A DNA stretch of 64,000 nt from Paractinoplanes ovalisporus (GTDB lineage: Bacteria; Actinomycetota; Actinomycetes; Mycobacteriales; Micromonosporaceae), in contig NZ_JAENHP010000034.1 of assembly GCF_016834655.1 (NCBI RefSeq), positions 1 to 64,000 of the forward strand. The letters run 5' to 3'. How positions within the stretch are numbered: position 1 is the first letter of the stretch; the number at the start of each line of letters is the position of its first letter. The notes beneath the pieces are model-generated. The model was not told where the DNA came from and did no database searches. It worked only from the letters and a program-made list of their open reading frames with translations. Made by a program: the position numbers and the translations under genes. Below, one piece after another: positions 1 to 9,387 of the stretch.

Positions 1-117
1 CGCGACGGCAGCCTTGGCTCATCGTGAGGAAGGGCAGGGTGCAACCGGGGTTTGGTTGCGCCCTGCCCTTCCTTGCGATTCGCTTGAGGCCGCCGCCGCG
101 AGGAGACCACCCAAACC
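1..117. repeat. MITE-like palindromic element, left copy (truncated by window edge)
   Basis: This stretch is an inverted, roughly 90% identical copy of the element at 4440-4573. It shows the same inner hairpin (arms around GGAAGGGCAGGGTGCAACC and GGTTGCGCCCTGCCCTTCC) and ends in the outer arm GAGGAGACCACCCAAACC. Similarity to the other copy continues inward to about 187 (heat through the CTCCGAGCGATGGCCGGGG block). Its outer left arm is cut by the window start. No gene is present: the open frames through it are only GC-driven. Confidence 0.75.
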
Positions 118-198
118 CCCACGCCCCGCCCTTGCTTTTCACCGATCTCCGAGCGATGGCCGGGGTCTGGGGCGGAGCCCCAGGGTGTTGATGCCCGA

Positions 199-508
199 CA
201 GCCAGAGGGCAGCCAGCCAGGGGCAGCGCAGCCCAGGGAAACGGCCTACAGCCTGGGACCAGCCAGCCTAGGGCCGCGCTGCGAAGAAACGGCGACCCGG
301 CTGGGACAGCCAGCCTGGGGTAGCGCCGCCCAGAGAAACGGTGAAACAGGCTAGGACAGCCAGCCTGGGGTAGCGCCGTCGAGGGAACGGCCAAACAGGC
401 CAGCACAGCCAGCCTAGGGTCGCGCCGCCGAGGGAACGGCCAAACAGGCCAGCACAGCCAGCCTAGGGTCGCACCGCCCAAGGAAACGATAAAACGGGCC
501 CGGACAGC
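199..508. repeat. Tandem array of ~49-50 bp units, about six copies
   Basis: The block ACAGCCAGCCTGGGGTAGCG and close variants recur about every 49-50 bp; clear unit starts fall near 305, 355, 404, 453 and 503, with more degenerate units back to about 199. The units follow each other directly with no unique spacers, and the period is not a multiple of three, so the array is neither CRISPR nor coding. It lies downstream of the reductase gene that ends at 547 on the minus strand and fills the gene-free 118-546 stretch. Function is unknown. Confidence 0.75.
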
Positions 509-546
509 CCGAGGTCACCCCTCGCCTAAGTCGCCTAACGGGAAGG

Positions 547-1152
547 TCAGGACGCCCTTCGGTAGCGGATATGAGTCGTCAACGGCGAATGCAGCACCTC
601 GACCGGCTCGTAATCGAACTTGTCCACACCGTCGAAGATGCGCTCCCCGGAACCCAACAGTACGGGCGCAATGTCGAGGGTCAACTCATCGATGACGCCG
701 GCGATCAACGCCTGCCGCACCGTCGAAGCCCCACCAGCGATGTCCACCCCCTTACCGTCCGCCGCCTCCAACGCCGCCGCATAGGCCGCGTCAAACCCCC
801 CAGTAACAAAGTGGAACGTAGTCCCACCCTCCATCTCGATCGGCTCATGGGCGTGGTGGGTCAGGACGAACACCGGCGCGTGATACGGCGGCTCGGCACC
901 CCACCACCCGGCCCACTCCTCGTCCCATTCCCCGCGGATGGGCCCGAACATGTTGCGGCCCATCACATACGCCCCCCTCGGGCGCATGAGCCACCCCGCA
1001 GCGACCTTGTTGGCCTCGGTGGCGCGCGGGTCCCCGATGTGCCAGCCGTGCAGTTCACGGCCCCGCAAACCCAGCGGGTTGTCACGACTCTGGTCGGGCC
1101 CGGCAACAAACCCATCCAGCGAGATCGACATGTGGCAGGTGGTGTCCGACAC
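547..1152 (-). CDS. Dihydrofolate reductase/RibD C-terminal family protein
   Basis: The 201-residue product has the family pattern: an N-terminal strand CHMSISLDGFVAGPD, a nucleotide-binding middle VMGRNMFGP, and a C-terminal DIAGGASTVRQAL followed by ELTLDIAPVLLGSGERIF. These belong to stand-alone RibD C-terminal (DHFR-like) reductases, usually about 190-210 residues, of unknown small-molecule substrate and NADPH dependence. The GTG start at 1152 is preferred over longer forms because GGAGG lies 6 nt upstream and the family motif begins eight residues in. It is unrelated to classical FolA trimethoprim targets beyond the fold. It runs opposite to the neighbouring degenerate gene and sits inside the inverted-repeat-bounded segment, so it may have arrived with it. 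Confidence 0.85.
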   Translation of the reverse strand: MSDTTCHMSISLDGFVAGPDQSRDNPLGLRGRELHGWHIGDPRATEANKVAAGWLMRPRGAYVMGRNMFGPIRGEWDEEWAGWWGAEPPYHAPVFVLTHHAHEPIEMEGGTTFHFVTGGFDAAYAAALEAADGKGVDIAGGASTVRQALIAGVIDELTLDIAPVLLGSGERIFDGVDKFDYEPVEVLHSPLTTHIRYRRAS

Positions 1153-1440
1153 CGCGAACCTCCAAGTGATTGCGTTCTGCAAGCAGTCCTGCGGACGATA
1201 GCAGGCCCAAAGGAAAAGCAAGAGCCGAACTTGGAACGACAGGACGGCCGCCCGCTCCGCGTTTCGGCCCGCCGGCTCAATCAGACGGGACCCACGCCCC
1301 TCATATGCCATACAGGGACAACGGGATCAGGGCGAACGCTCCACTTCCTGCATGGACCAGCACCACTGGTCGCCGCATGCGCCGACACCGCCCGGCGGCG
1401 AACGCGTGATCACCGGGAAGCCCGTCCGGGTGAATCCCAG

Positions 1441-4100
1441 ATGGACGGCCGACTCGTTGACCTCGGCATCGTTGTCGGAGCACAAGTCAAGTCCGGTGAA
1501 AGCTTCTTCGCCAAAGAAGGACGCGACGACACGGGCGTCGGGACCGGCTGGTGGTTCCGCGAGAACGACCGCGCTCACTTTGACGCGTGGCTGAGCCACC
1601 GGCTCCCCCATTTCATCGTCCTCCGCAACCTCGACGAACGCGTCTCCTATTGGGCGCCGATCACGAAACAGACCGTGAAGTACACCCGCAAGGGCGCCAA
1701 GGTGTTCGTCCCTCGCGCGAATGTTGTCGACGCCGCTAACGCCGGCCGACTACTCACTGCGGCAGCAGGCACCACTGTCAGAGCCAGCTGGGAAGGATCG
1801 GCATGGGCAGGCGCGATTCTCTCGCCGTCCCACCAATTGCGCCACGCTCTCATTGTGCCGCGATTGGTCGCACCCCACCCGAACCGCGGCACGGACGTGA
1901 AACTTACAGCCGCGCAGGTGACGGCCATGCTCATGCAGGTCAGGCTGCGCGACGTCGCCCGGCCCGAAGAAGAGGCTGAGTCTTACATCCCCAACCTGAC
2001 CGCTCTGCCGCCCGATGCCGCCTGGGATTGGCGCTTCGCAGCGGCGCTGCTGCGATACATCAAGACCGGTGTCCCCGACGTGCTGTCGGGGCTGACGAGT
2101 TCTGACCTGCCGCCGTACCAGCAAGCCGCTGGAACCGTTGCTCATGCCGCCGGCTTGCTGGAGGACGGGCGCGCAGACGAAGCACTGGCGCTGCTGACCG
2201 CTCTGCTCGCGCGAGACGAGATGGACCTCATTGACCATGCCTGGGTCCAGCTGCAATACGCGAGAACGCTCAGCGAACTTGGTCACCGACAGCAGGCACG
2301 CGACGTGGCGCTCGACCTGATCGGCCTCGGCCAGTTGGCACCCGACGATGTCACCGCGGCCGCGATAGGCGGGGCCGCCCCGAACACCCTTTTGGCCGTC
2401 TCAGACTGGGATGCGGTCGAATTCGGCAGCACAATGTCGGCATCCGACACCACCGGATCCTGGTGGCGACATCAGGTCGCCGGCTGGGGGCTGTCAGCGC
2501 AGGCCGAGAGATCGTTCCGGGCGTGGACCCGCGACACCGGGGTGACAATCACCATGGTCGACGAGGCCTGGCAGTACCTGCGCTCGGCATCCCTGCTTGC
2601 AGGCATGGTCGGGGATCAGACGGCGTGGCGCGGCACCACCCGGGACCTGGCCGAGTACCTGTTGACAGACCGCGAGCACGGAGCAGACCCGGAGTCAGTC
2701 GCCGTGGCGCTGACCACGATGCGCCTGTGCGGCGACTACAAAGGACTGGCTCTCGCAGTACGAAGAGTGGTCAACGACGGTCACGCGGCGGCCGCACAGG
2801 CTGCTGCGCTCCTGACCGACCCGACCAATTCGACGCGTACACCAGCTCGGGCCGACCTGAGCATGCTGATTGAGTCGGGCGATCTGCTTCCTCGCGACCG
2901 TGCGGAACGCCTGGTCGAATGGACCTTGCGCACCTTCCACGATCCCGAGCCGTACGCAAGCCGCACCCGCCCCACCTTCATGGTGCGGCCGCTCCTGGTC
3001 GAGTTGCTTACCGCGCTGGTCGGCGCCGTCGGCGAGAACATCCATCACCAGCTCGCCGACTTCATCCTCGAATTGCCCGGGCTGACTGACCAATACCTGG
3101 CGGGTCGGATCGCCGGCCTGCTGCGACGACTCTCTCCTGCCGTATGGACACCGGACCGCGCTCGGAAAGCGGTCGACCGGGCCGGATCCGACGACCGGCA
3201 ACTCGCGTACTCATTATTTGGCGCGGCTGCGACTTCCCTGCCGAGCGCCCGTGATCACCTGACGAACGAGGCGCGGAGTGGGTCACTGGGTGCGGTCGCG
3301 GCCCTCAGCGACGTCACTGCATTCGACACGGACCTGGTCAGTTCCCTGATCACCGCATTGACGGCGCGGCTGGAGGCACAGCTTCGTGACGCCGTACGAG
3401 GCGAGTATCCGCTGGGCGGCGTTGACCTCGGCCATGCCCTGACCGTGCTCAACGTGCACCACCCACAGCATGCCAACTGGGACCCCATCCTTCAGTTGCT
3501 CGAGGTGACCCGGTGTGGCGGGCACTTGGTCGGAGCGCTGAGCGTGCTGGCTCAACGCGTGGCAGACCTGCCCGAGGACGTAGCGGCCCGGCTGACCCCG
3601 CTCGCGGCGGCCATCGCGGACGGCCCCGAGCCGGCTCCGAGCCTGGTGGACAACAGCGACCCGCGTCCGCCCGCACGATGGCTCCAAGCCACGCTGGAAC
3701 GCCGGGCCGGCGGCCAATGGCAACGACATCTGGCCTACCTGCTTCAGGCCGACACGCACAGCCGCCGCATTGCCGCGCTTCTGGCCGGCGGTGGAGACGA
3801 CCAACTCAGTCTGGGCACTCTGATTGTTCTGGCAGGCGACCCCGAGCCGCAGGTGCGAGCAACCGCCGCAGGCTTCATAGCCGAGCCGCCCTCAACGATC
3901 GCGTCGCACGAGCACTTCTACCGAAGCTCGTCGCAGATCCCGGCGTACTTGTGGTCCGAGCACTGGCCGAGGCCGCGGCGAAACTACCGCAACTGCTCAC
4001 ACTCGATGAATTGCAGCTCCTAGCCGTACACATCTCCAGCAGGGTAAGAACCGCGTTCGCAAACCGCCCCCAGCCCCGGCCTGAGACACCGCAGCCTTGA
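1441..4100 (+). pseudogene. DUF4365-domain protein with helical repeats, apparently frameshifted at both ends
   Basis: The product starts inside a DUF4365 domain: VGAQVKSGESFF, then WLSHRLPHFIVLRNLD and a VYW-like YWAPI segment are that family's nuclease-like core (the QVK strand is typical of PD-(D/E)XK-related folds). The usual first 50-60 residues, with the catalytic-side GxDL segment, are missing upstream of the ATG at 1441; short matching pieces may lie in other frames at about 1283-1440. About 650 residues of alpha-helical HEAT/TPR-like repeats follow. Near 3884 the frame breaks: the frame used so far ends at 4023 in low-quality sequence, while another frame continues the helical pattern (LNDRVARALLPKLVADPGV) to the stop at 4100. 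Proteins of this kind are often found in defence islands, which is only suggestive here. Sequencing error is the alternative explanation. Confidence 0.6.
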
Positions 4101-4439
4101 CCGGGCGACGGCCGGGGGGATTCGGGCTGGACGGGATGCGGCGGGGCTCGGTAGCCAGAGTTTCGATGGTGTTCGTCGTTGCCTTCGGCCGCGCGGACCC
4201 AGAATGGCAGTCCTGGGCGGTTCGCGTTCCCTGGGCAGCACGACCTCAACATGGCTCCCTTAGATGCCCGCCATCCCCCACGGCAGCACCACCCCAAGCT
4301 GGCTCCATAAAGATGCCCGCCATTCGTTCCCACAACCTGAACTGCTGGTTTGGGTTGTGGGAAGGGCGAAGACCCTGGGGCGCTGCCCCAGACCCCGGCC
4401 ATCGCTCGGAGATCGGTGAAGAACAAGGACGGGGTGCGG

Positions 4440-4573
4440 GGTTTGGGTGGTCTCCTCGCGACGGCGGCCGGGAGCGAATCGCAAGGAAGGGCAGGGCGCA
4501 ACCAAACCCCGGTTGCACCCTGCCCTTCCTCACGATGAGCTGGGGCTGCCGTCGCGAGGAGATCACCCAAACC
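4440..4573. repeat. MITE-like palindromic element, right copy
   Basis: The element is bounded by 26-bp terminal inverted repeats (4440-4465 and 4548-4573, one mismatch; outer sequence GGTTTGGGTGGTCTCCTCGC). Inside is a second hairpin with 20-bp arms (4484-4503 and 4511-4530, one mismatch) around a 7-nt loop. There is no coding capacity. Size and structure fit a non-autonomous transposable element or a large REP-like repeat; no target duplication could be defined with confidence. The inverted partner is at the left edge, so the two copies bracket the reductase and the DUF4365 relic. Confidence 0.75.
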
Positions 4574-4879
4574 TAGGTGGGGTCTGTTGAGAATCCGGCC
4601 GCCCTCGGGCTGGGTGCCGGCGCGCGGGCGGGCGTCGTCTGAGCTCGGCCGTTCTGGGGGTTGGTCTTTCGGTTTGAGCTTTCCCGTGGTTACCGCGAAG
4701 CGGTGCGCGACCGGCGAGGTCCGTCACACCAGCCACCCACCTACGTCGGCCTGCGCAAGCAATATCCCCTGGAATGACCGGCGCGGAGCCAGACCACCCA
4801 GGGCGACGGGGGTCCCTCAGCCTTTTCGGCACGGACCGGCCGGCGACCGAAGTCCTGGCCGTCACTTGATCCCATGCAA

Positions 4880-4952
4880 GGTTGGGGGCCGGGGTGACCC
4901 CTCATGGCAATAGATGGGTTACCGCCGTGAGGGGTCACCCCGGCCCCCAACC
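4880..4952 (-). terminator. Long perfect stem-loop downstream of the FemAB gene
   Basis: A perfect 25-bp inverted repeat (4880-4904 with 4928-4952; GGTTGGGGGCCGGGGTGACC arm) surrounds a 23-nt loop. It lies 38 nt beyond the stop codon of the minus-strand gene ending at 4990, the position expected of a terminator. There is no U-tract, as is common in high-GC actinomycetes. The stem is unusually long and perfect for a terminator, so another RNA or DNA role is possible. Confidence 0.5.
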
Positions 4953-4989
4953 GTCCAAGCGCAAGCAATCTCTAGGACCCAAACAGAGT

Positions 4990-6000
4990 TCAGGCGCGGG
5001 CCCCGGTCAGCCGGGCCACGGCACGCTGCTTCAGGGCGAAACCCTGCTGTGCGGCATCCCGGAGGTTGGCGACCAGCGGAGACCGAGAGCGGCGGGCCCA
5101 CGGCACAGGGACCTCAACGGTCCCGTACTTCGACTTGTAGGAATTCCCGCCGACGAAGTCGAACTCGGTCACCCCACGGGCGCGGGCCCACCTCAGCGCG
5201 TACCAGATCAGCGTCTCATTGGGACGCAGGTGCTGGTGCTCACGCCAACTGGCGCCGCCCCAGAAGTACATCGTGCGGTGATACCAGGGCAGCACCGCGG
5301 TGGCTATGCAACGGCCCGAACTGTCGCGGGCCCGCAACAACAGCAGCTGACCGGCCGGGGCCATGTGCCGGATCAGGGAACGGACGCGCTCGATCGAATA
5401 GGTGGGCACGAGATTCTGTTTTGCGAAAACGTCGCGTAACTGGTCGTAGAAATCGTCGGCGAAAGTCGGATCATCGACAACTTCCTCGACGAGCACTCCG
5501 CTTCGCTCCGCCTTCCGGATATTGCGCCGGCACGCGCTCGCCATCGTGGCGAACAGTGACTCCTCGGACGGTTCCAGACTGATCACCGCGGTGGGGGCGT
5601 CGGCCCATCGCAGGCCCAGGCCTTCGAGGTCGGCCGGGACCAGGCCGCGGTCGCGGATCTCCAGGTGGGCGCAGCCCAGGTCGGTGAAGGCGAACGGCAT
5701 CAGCGCCTCCAGCGCGGCCCTCCGCGGCACGCCGGGGGCCAGGTTGAAGCCCACGTAGGACGTTGTCCAGCCGGCCATCGGGCTGCCGAGTATGCGCAGG
5801 CCGAAGCGCTTGGTGACCAGGCCGGTGAAGTGGCCGACGGTGGTGTCGCCGTCGGTCACGCGGGCCAGCACGGGCTCGGCCCGCTGGGTCTCGGCGACGA
5901 ACCGCAGCCACGGCTCGGTGTGGAAGATCAAGCGGTCGTCGTAGGTCGCGCGCTCGGTCCAGATGTCGTCGGCCGGCGTCACCCGGTGCAGTCGCAGCAT
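4990..6000 (-). CDS. FemAB/GNAT-type acyltransferase of the polysaccharide locus
   Basis: The 336-residue protein has two GNAT-like halves typical of the FemAB / GNAT_acetyltransf_6 superfamily: an N-terminal half with HTEPWLRFVAET, and a C-terminal half with ACRRNIRKAERSGV, YFWGGASW and a terminal FDFVGGNSYKSKYG. Family members transfer aminoacyl or acyl groups to glycan or peptidoglycan amines. The substrate here cannot be read from sequence. The ATG at 6000 follows a GGAGG-like site (CGGAGGGTGACGC). It is transcribed away from the deacetylase gene at 6190, and the 39-bp candidate operator lies in the shared upstream region. It is the leftmost gene of the locus. Confidence 0.8.
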   Translation of the reverse strand: MLRLHRVTPADDIWTERATYDDRLIFHTEPWLRFVAETQRAEPVLARVTDGDTTVGHFTGLVTKRFGLRILGSPMAGWTTSYVGFNLAPGVPRRAALEALMPFAFTDLGCAHLEIRDRGLVPADLEGLGLRWADAPTAVISLEPSEESLFATMASACRRNIRKAERSGVLVEEVVDDPTFADDFYDQLRDVFAKQNLVPTYSIERVRSLIRHMAPAGQLLLLRARDSSGRCIATAVLPWYHRTMYFWGGASWREHQHLRPNETLIWYALRWARARGVTEFDFVGGNSYKSKYGTVEVPVPWARRSRSPLVANLRDAAQQGFALKQRAVARLTGARA

Positions 6001-6081
6001 GCGTCACCCTCCGCCGAAATGGCGCGGCGTGCGCCGTCCCGAGGCTATTCCGCAAACGGGACGGAAGAACAGAGCGAGCAC

Positions 6082-6120
6082 GTCATAAATGATGTGAAAC
6101 ATCCTCACGTACCTTATGAC
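6082..6120. promoter_or_regulatory. 39-bp symmetric candidate operator, copy 1
   Basis: The site reads GTCAT-N7-GTGA-N7-TCAC-N7-ATGAC, a nested dyad with equal 7-nt spacers. It sits between the divergent FemAB (6000, minus) and deacetylase (6190, plus) genes. The same arrangement with the same spacers recurs at 23482-23520, and read toward the outer gene both copies begin with GCAATTGTCAT and share GTGAGGATG. Such nested symmetry suits a regulator binding as a dimer of dimers. No regulator is identified. Confidence 0.7.
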
Positions 6121-6189
6121 AATTGCTACTGACGCCGCCCGGGCGCCTTTTGCGAGGGTCGATACGGACGAGCCAGCCGGAGGGTGCCG

Positions 6190-6960
6190 ATGCAGTCCCC
6201 GACCTTGATCAAACGACGCCTCAACGAGCTCGGGCTGCGCAGCCGGCTCCGGGCCCGGCCCCGTGTGCAGGGCCGCATTCTGGCCCCGGCCGGGGCGTTC
6301 CGGCGGCTGCCCGAGACCGGCGGGCTCTACTTCCCCTTCTATCACGACGTGCTCCCGGAGTACGCCGGCGACCTGCGCCGTCACCTGCTGGCGTTCCGCC
6401 GGCGCGGCCCGATGGTGAGCTGGAGTGAAGCGCTCACGATCCTGCGCGGGAACGAAACCCTGCACGGCCCGGTCTTCTGTCTCTCCTTCGACGACGCGCA
6501 CGCCAGCTGGCGCGACGTCGTCGTCCCGGTGCTGCGCGAACTGGGCGTCCCGGCGATGTTCTTCGTGACCACCGGCCTGGTCGGGCAGCCCGGCAACCTC
6601 ACCTGGGACGACTGCCGCGAGATCGCGTCGGCCGGCTTCGACTTCGGTTCGCACACGGTCACCCATCAGCGGCTGGCCGACCAGGGCGAGGCCGAGGCAC
6701 GCCGCGAGCTCGTCGACTCCAAGCGCGAGCTGGAGGACGAGCTCGGCATCGCGATCAGGGACTTCGCGGCCCCGTACGGGCATCCGGCCGTCGATTTCGG
6801 CAAGCGCGACGTGACGGCGGCCCAGGAGGCCGGCTACACGAGTTTCGCCAGCACGCTCCGGCCCGCGATGCGGCCGGGCGACTCCCCCATGATGATCCAC
6901 CGCCAGGGCCTGCACCCGGCCTGGCCGATCTGGGCTGTGAGGACACGAGTCCATGACTGA
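6190..6960 (+). CDS. Polysaccharide deacetylase (NodB/CE4 family)
   Basis: This 256-residue protein carries the NodB fold markers: LSFDDAH at residues 98-104 (general base and metal Asp) and SHTVTHQ at 154-160 (the two metal His), followed by FAAPYGHP. CE4 enzymes remove N-acetyl groups from amino sugars using a divalent metal. No signal peptide is visible, so it may act on a cytoplasmic lipid-linked or nucleotide-sugar intermediate. The ATG at 6190 has GGAGG 6 nt upstream and is preferred over a GTG at 6184. Its stop overlaps the next start (ATGACTGA), opening a long plus-strand operon. Confidence 0.88.
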   Translation: MQSPTLIKRRLNELGLRSRLRARPRVQGRILAPAGAFRRLPETGGLYFPFYHDVLPEYAGDLRRHLLAFRRRGPMVSWSEALTILRGNETLHGPVFCLSFDDAHASWRDVVVPVLRELGVPAMFFVTTGLVGQPGNLTWDDCREIASAGFDFGSHTVTHQRLADQGEAEARRELVDSKRELEDELGIAIRDFAAPYGHPAVDFGKRDVTAAQEAGYTSFASTLRPAMRPGDSPMMIHRQGLHPAWPIWAVRTRVHD

Positions 6961-8095
6961 GACCAGAATCTGGTTGTCCCCGCCCGACGTCGGCGAGCTG
7001 GAACGCAAGCTGTTGCTCGAGGCGTTCGACTCGAACTGGGTCGCGCCGGTCGGCCCCGACCTCGACGCGTTCGAGGCGCAAGTGGCCGAGATCGTCGGCG
7101 TGCGCCACGCGGTCGCCCTCAGCAGCGGCACCGCCGCCCTGCACCTGGCCCTGGTCGCCGCGGGCGTGCGCACCGGCGACACCGTGCTGGTGCCGTCGTT
7201 CACCTTCGCCGCGACCGCCAACGCGGTCATGTATCTGGGCGCGCGTCCGGTCTTCCTCGACAGCACCACCGAAAGCTGGAACGTCGACCCGGCGCTGGTC
7301 ACCGAGGAGCTGAAGCGGCGCTGCGCCAAGGGCCGCCCGCCGCGCGCGGTGATCGCGGTCGACATGTACGGCCAGTGCGCCGACTACGAGCCGCTGGTGG
7401 ATGCCTGCGACCGCTACGGCGTGGCGCTGATCGAGGACGCGGCCGAGGCCCTGGGCGCGTCCTACCGCGACCGGCCGGCCGGATCGTTCGGCCTGGCCGG
7501 TGTGCTGTCGTTCAACGGCAACAAGATCATCACCACCGGCGGGGGCGGCATGATCGTCACCGACGACGACGGGGTCGCCCGCAAGGCCCGGCACCTGTCG
7601 ACCCAGGCCCGTGAGCCGCTGCCGCACTACGAGCACCGGTCGGTCGGCTACAACTACCGGCTCAGCAACCTGCTCGCCGCGGTCGGCCGGGGTCAGCTCC
7701 AGCGGCTCGAGTCGATGATCGCCAACCGCCGCGAGACCGGCCGCTACTACCGGTCGGCGCTGGGCGACCTACCCGGCGTGACCTTCATGCCGATCGCCGC
7801 CTACGGCACGTCCAACTGGTGGCTCACCTGTCTGCTGATCGACCCCGACCGGTTCGGCGCGAGCCGCGACCGGGTGCTGGAACGTCTCGCCGCCCACGAC
7901 ATCGAGGCGCGGCCCACCTGGAAGCCGATGCACCTGCAACCGGTCTTCCGCGACTGCGTGATGCGCGGCGGCAAGGTCTGCGCCGATCTGTTCGACCGGG
8001 GGCTGTGCCTGCCGAGTGGTTCCGCGCTCACCGAGCACGACCGGGAACGCGTGGTGGCCGCCGTCCGCGCGGTGGCCGCCGAGCACGAGGGGTGA
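6953..8095 (+). CDS. DegT/DnrJ/EryC1/StrS-family aminotransferase
   Basis: The 380-residue protein has the full sugar-aminotransferase pattern: SGTAALHLAL near residue 55, VPSFTFAATANAV, the VDMYGQCAD and LIEDAAEALGASY strands, and the PLP lysine K191 in SFNGNKIITTGGGGM. The family transfers an amino group from glutamate to a keto-sugar nucleotide. The FlaA1/CapD-type dehydratase encoded at 21429-23321 could supply a 4-keto-6-deoxy-HexNAc substrate, so a role in making a 4-amino sugar is a reasonable inference. It is closely spaced with the glycosyltransferase gene that follows. Confidence 0.9.
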   Translation: MTETRIWLSPPDVGELERKLLLEAFDSNWVAPVGPDLDAFEAQVAEIVGVRHAVALSSGTAALHLALVAAGVRTGDTVLVPSFTFAATANAVMYLGARPVFLDSTTESWNVDPALVTEELKRRCAKGRPPRAVIAVDMYGQCADYEPLVDACDRYGVALIEDAAEALGASYRDRPAGSFGLAGVLSFNGNKIITTGGGGMIVTDDDGVARKARHLSTQAREPLPHYEHRSVGYNYRLSNLLAAVGRGQLQRLESMIANRRETGRYYRSALGDLPGVTFMPIAAYGTSNWWLTCLLIDPDRFGASRDRVLERLAAHDIEARPTWKPMHLQPVFRDCVMRGGKVCADLFDRGLCLPSGSALTEHDRERVVAAVRAVAAEHEG

Positions 8096-8099
8096 GCGG

Positions 8100-9353
8100 A
8101 TGCACATCGTCTACATCCACCAGTACTACTGCAATCCCGGCATGGCGGGCGGCATCCGCTCGTACGAGCAGGCCCGCCGGCTCGTCGCGCAGGGACACAC
8201 GGTCGACGTCATCACCACCGACATCACGGGCACGCACGGCAAGCTCGGCTGGCGGCAGACCGAGGACGACGGCGTACGGGTGCACTGGTTCTCGATCCCC
8301 TACAACAACTCGATGTCGTACGCCCGCCGGATCCGCGCGTTCTTCCAGTTCATGGCGGTCGCCACCACCAAGGCGGCGTCGCTGCGGGCCGACCTCGTCT
8401 TCGCCACCAGCACCCCGCTCACCGTCGCCGTCCCGGGCGTGCTCGCGGCCAAACTGCGCCGGGTGCCGTTCGTCTTCGAGGTGCGCGACCTGTGGCCCGA
8501 GGTGCCGATCGAGATGGGCGCGCTGCGCAACCCGGTGCTGCGTACGGCCGCCGGTGCTCTGGCGAACTTCGCCTACCGCAATGCGTCCGAGGTGGTGGCC
8601 CTGTCGCCGGGCATGGAGGCCGGAGTCAGGAAGCGACGACCGGGCACGCGTACGACCGTGATCCCCAACGCCGCCGACATGGCCCTGTTCGAAGTCGAAC
8701 CCGAAGCCGTACAACAGTTCCGGGCGAAGCACGAGTGGCTGGGCGACCGGCCGCTGATCGTCTACACCGGAGCGCTGGGCGCGGTGAACGGCGTGGAATA
8801 CCTGGTGCGCGCGGCCCGGCGGATGCGCGAGATCGACCCCGGGATCCGGGTGCTGATCGTGGGGCACGGCAAGGAGTGGGAGCCCACGAAGCGGCTCGCG
8901 GCCGAGCTCGGGCTGCTCGACGACACCGTACGGATGTGGGAGAAGGTCCCGAAGTCCGAGCTGCCGGTGATCCTCGGCGCGGCCACGATGTCGACCAGTT
9001 TCGTCCGCCCGATCCGCGCGCTGTGGGAGAACTCGGCCAACAAGTTCTTCGACGCGCTGGCCGCGGGCCGCCCGATCGCCGTCAACTACGGCGGCTGGCA
9101 GGCCGAGTTGCTTGAGGAGACCGGCGCCGGGCTGGTTCTCGACCCCACCGACACCGACGCGGCGGGCGAGCTGTTCGCCCGCTACTGCCGCGACGAAGCG
9201 TGGCTGGAGCAGGCCCGCATCGCCGCGCACAAGCTGGCCGTCGACCGGTTCTCCCGCGACATGCTCTTCGACCAGTTCGCCGCCGTCCTGACCCGCGCGA
9301 AGGCCGGGACGGAGAACCTGACCCGCGCGAAGGCCGGGACGGCAGAGAAATAG
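8100..9353 (+). CDS. Glycosyltransferase family 4 (WbuB-like)
   Basis: The 417-residue GT-B protein begins HIVYIHQYYCNPG and contains GGIRSYEQARRL, FEVRDLWPEVPIEMG and the C-terminal nucleotide-sugar site region FFDALAAGRPIAVNYGG. This matches GT4 enzymes of the WbuB type, which add amino sugars to undecaprenyl-linked intermediates at the cytoplasmic face. ATG 8100 is chosen because it follows the aminotransferase stop by four bases and gives the canonical N-terminal strand. The last 20 residues hold a duplicated LTRAKAGT block from a 30-bp tandem repeat (9287-9346), a likely recent slippage outside the fold. Confidence 0.88.
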   Translation: MHIVYIHQYYCNPGMAGGIRSYEQARRLVAQGHTVDVITTDITGTHGKLGWRQTEDDGVRVHWFSIPYNNSMSYARRIRAFFQFMAVATTKAASLRADLVFATSTPLTVAVPGVLAAKLRRVPFVFEVRDLWPEVPIEMGALRNPVLRTAAGALANFAYRNASEVVALSPGMEAGVRKRRPGTRTTVIPNAADMALFEVEPEAVQQFRAKHEWLGDRPLIVYTGALGAVNGVEYLVRAARRMREIDPGIRVLIVGHGKEWEPTKRLAAELGLLDDTVRMWEKVPKSELPVILGAATMSTSFVRPIRALWENSANKFFDALAAGRPIAVNYGGWQAELLEETGAGLVLDPTDTDAAGELFARYCRDEAWLEQARIAAHKLAVDRFSRDMLFDQFAAVLTRAKAGTENLTRAKAGTAEK

Positions 9354-9387
9354 AGAAACACGAGCGACAAGCTAAGGGGTACGCAGC

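Larger units (their letters stand above)
4101..4989. other. Gene-free stretch with repeats
   Basis: No convincing reading frame is present. It contains the palindromic element at 4440-4573, flanking repeat sequence shared with the left edge (the CCATCGCTCGGAGATCGGTGAA block at about 4399-4420), and the long stem-loop at 4880-4952. I see nothing recognisable in 4574-4879. Confidence 0.6.

Noticed and set aside
199..508. Possible CRISPR array
   Set aside because: Units are contiguous direct repeats without unique spacers, and no cas gene is in the window. The same applies to 56857-57114 and 58027-58404.
571..1440. N-terminal extension of the long plus-strand frame (571-4023)
   Set aside because: It is antisense to the reductase gene at 547-1152, which has clear family motifs and a ribosome site; the extension shows no domain and an atypical composition.
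4246..4576. Small ORFs on both strands across the palindromic element
   Set aside because: They only reflect the repeat; the same peptides appear at the left edge in inverted orientation and lack starts with ribosome sites.
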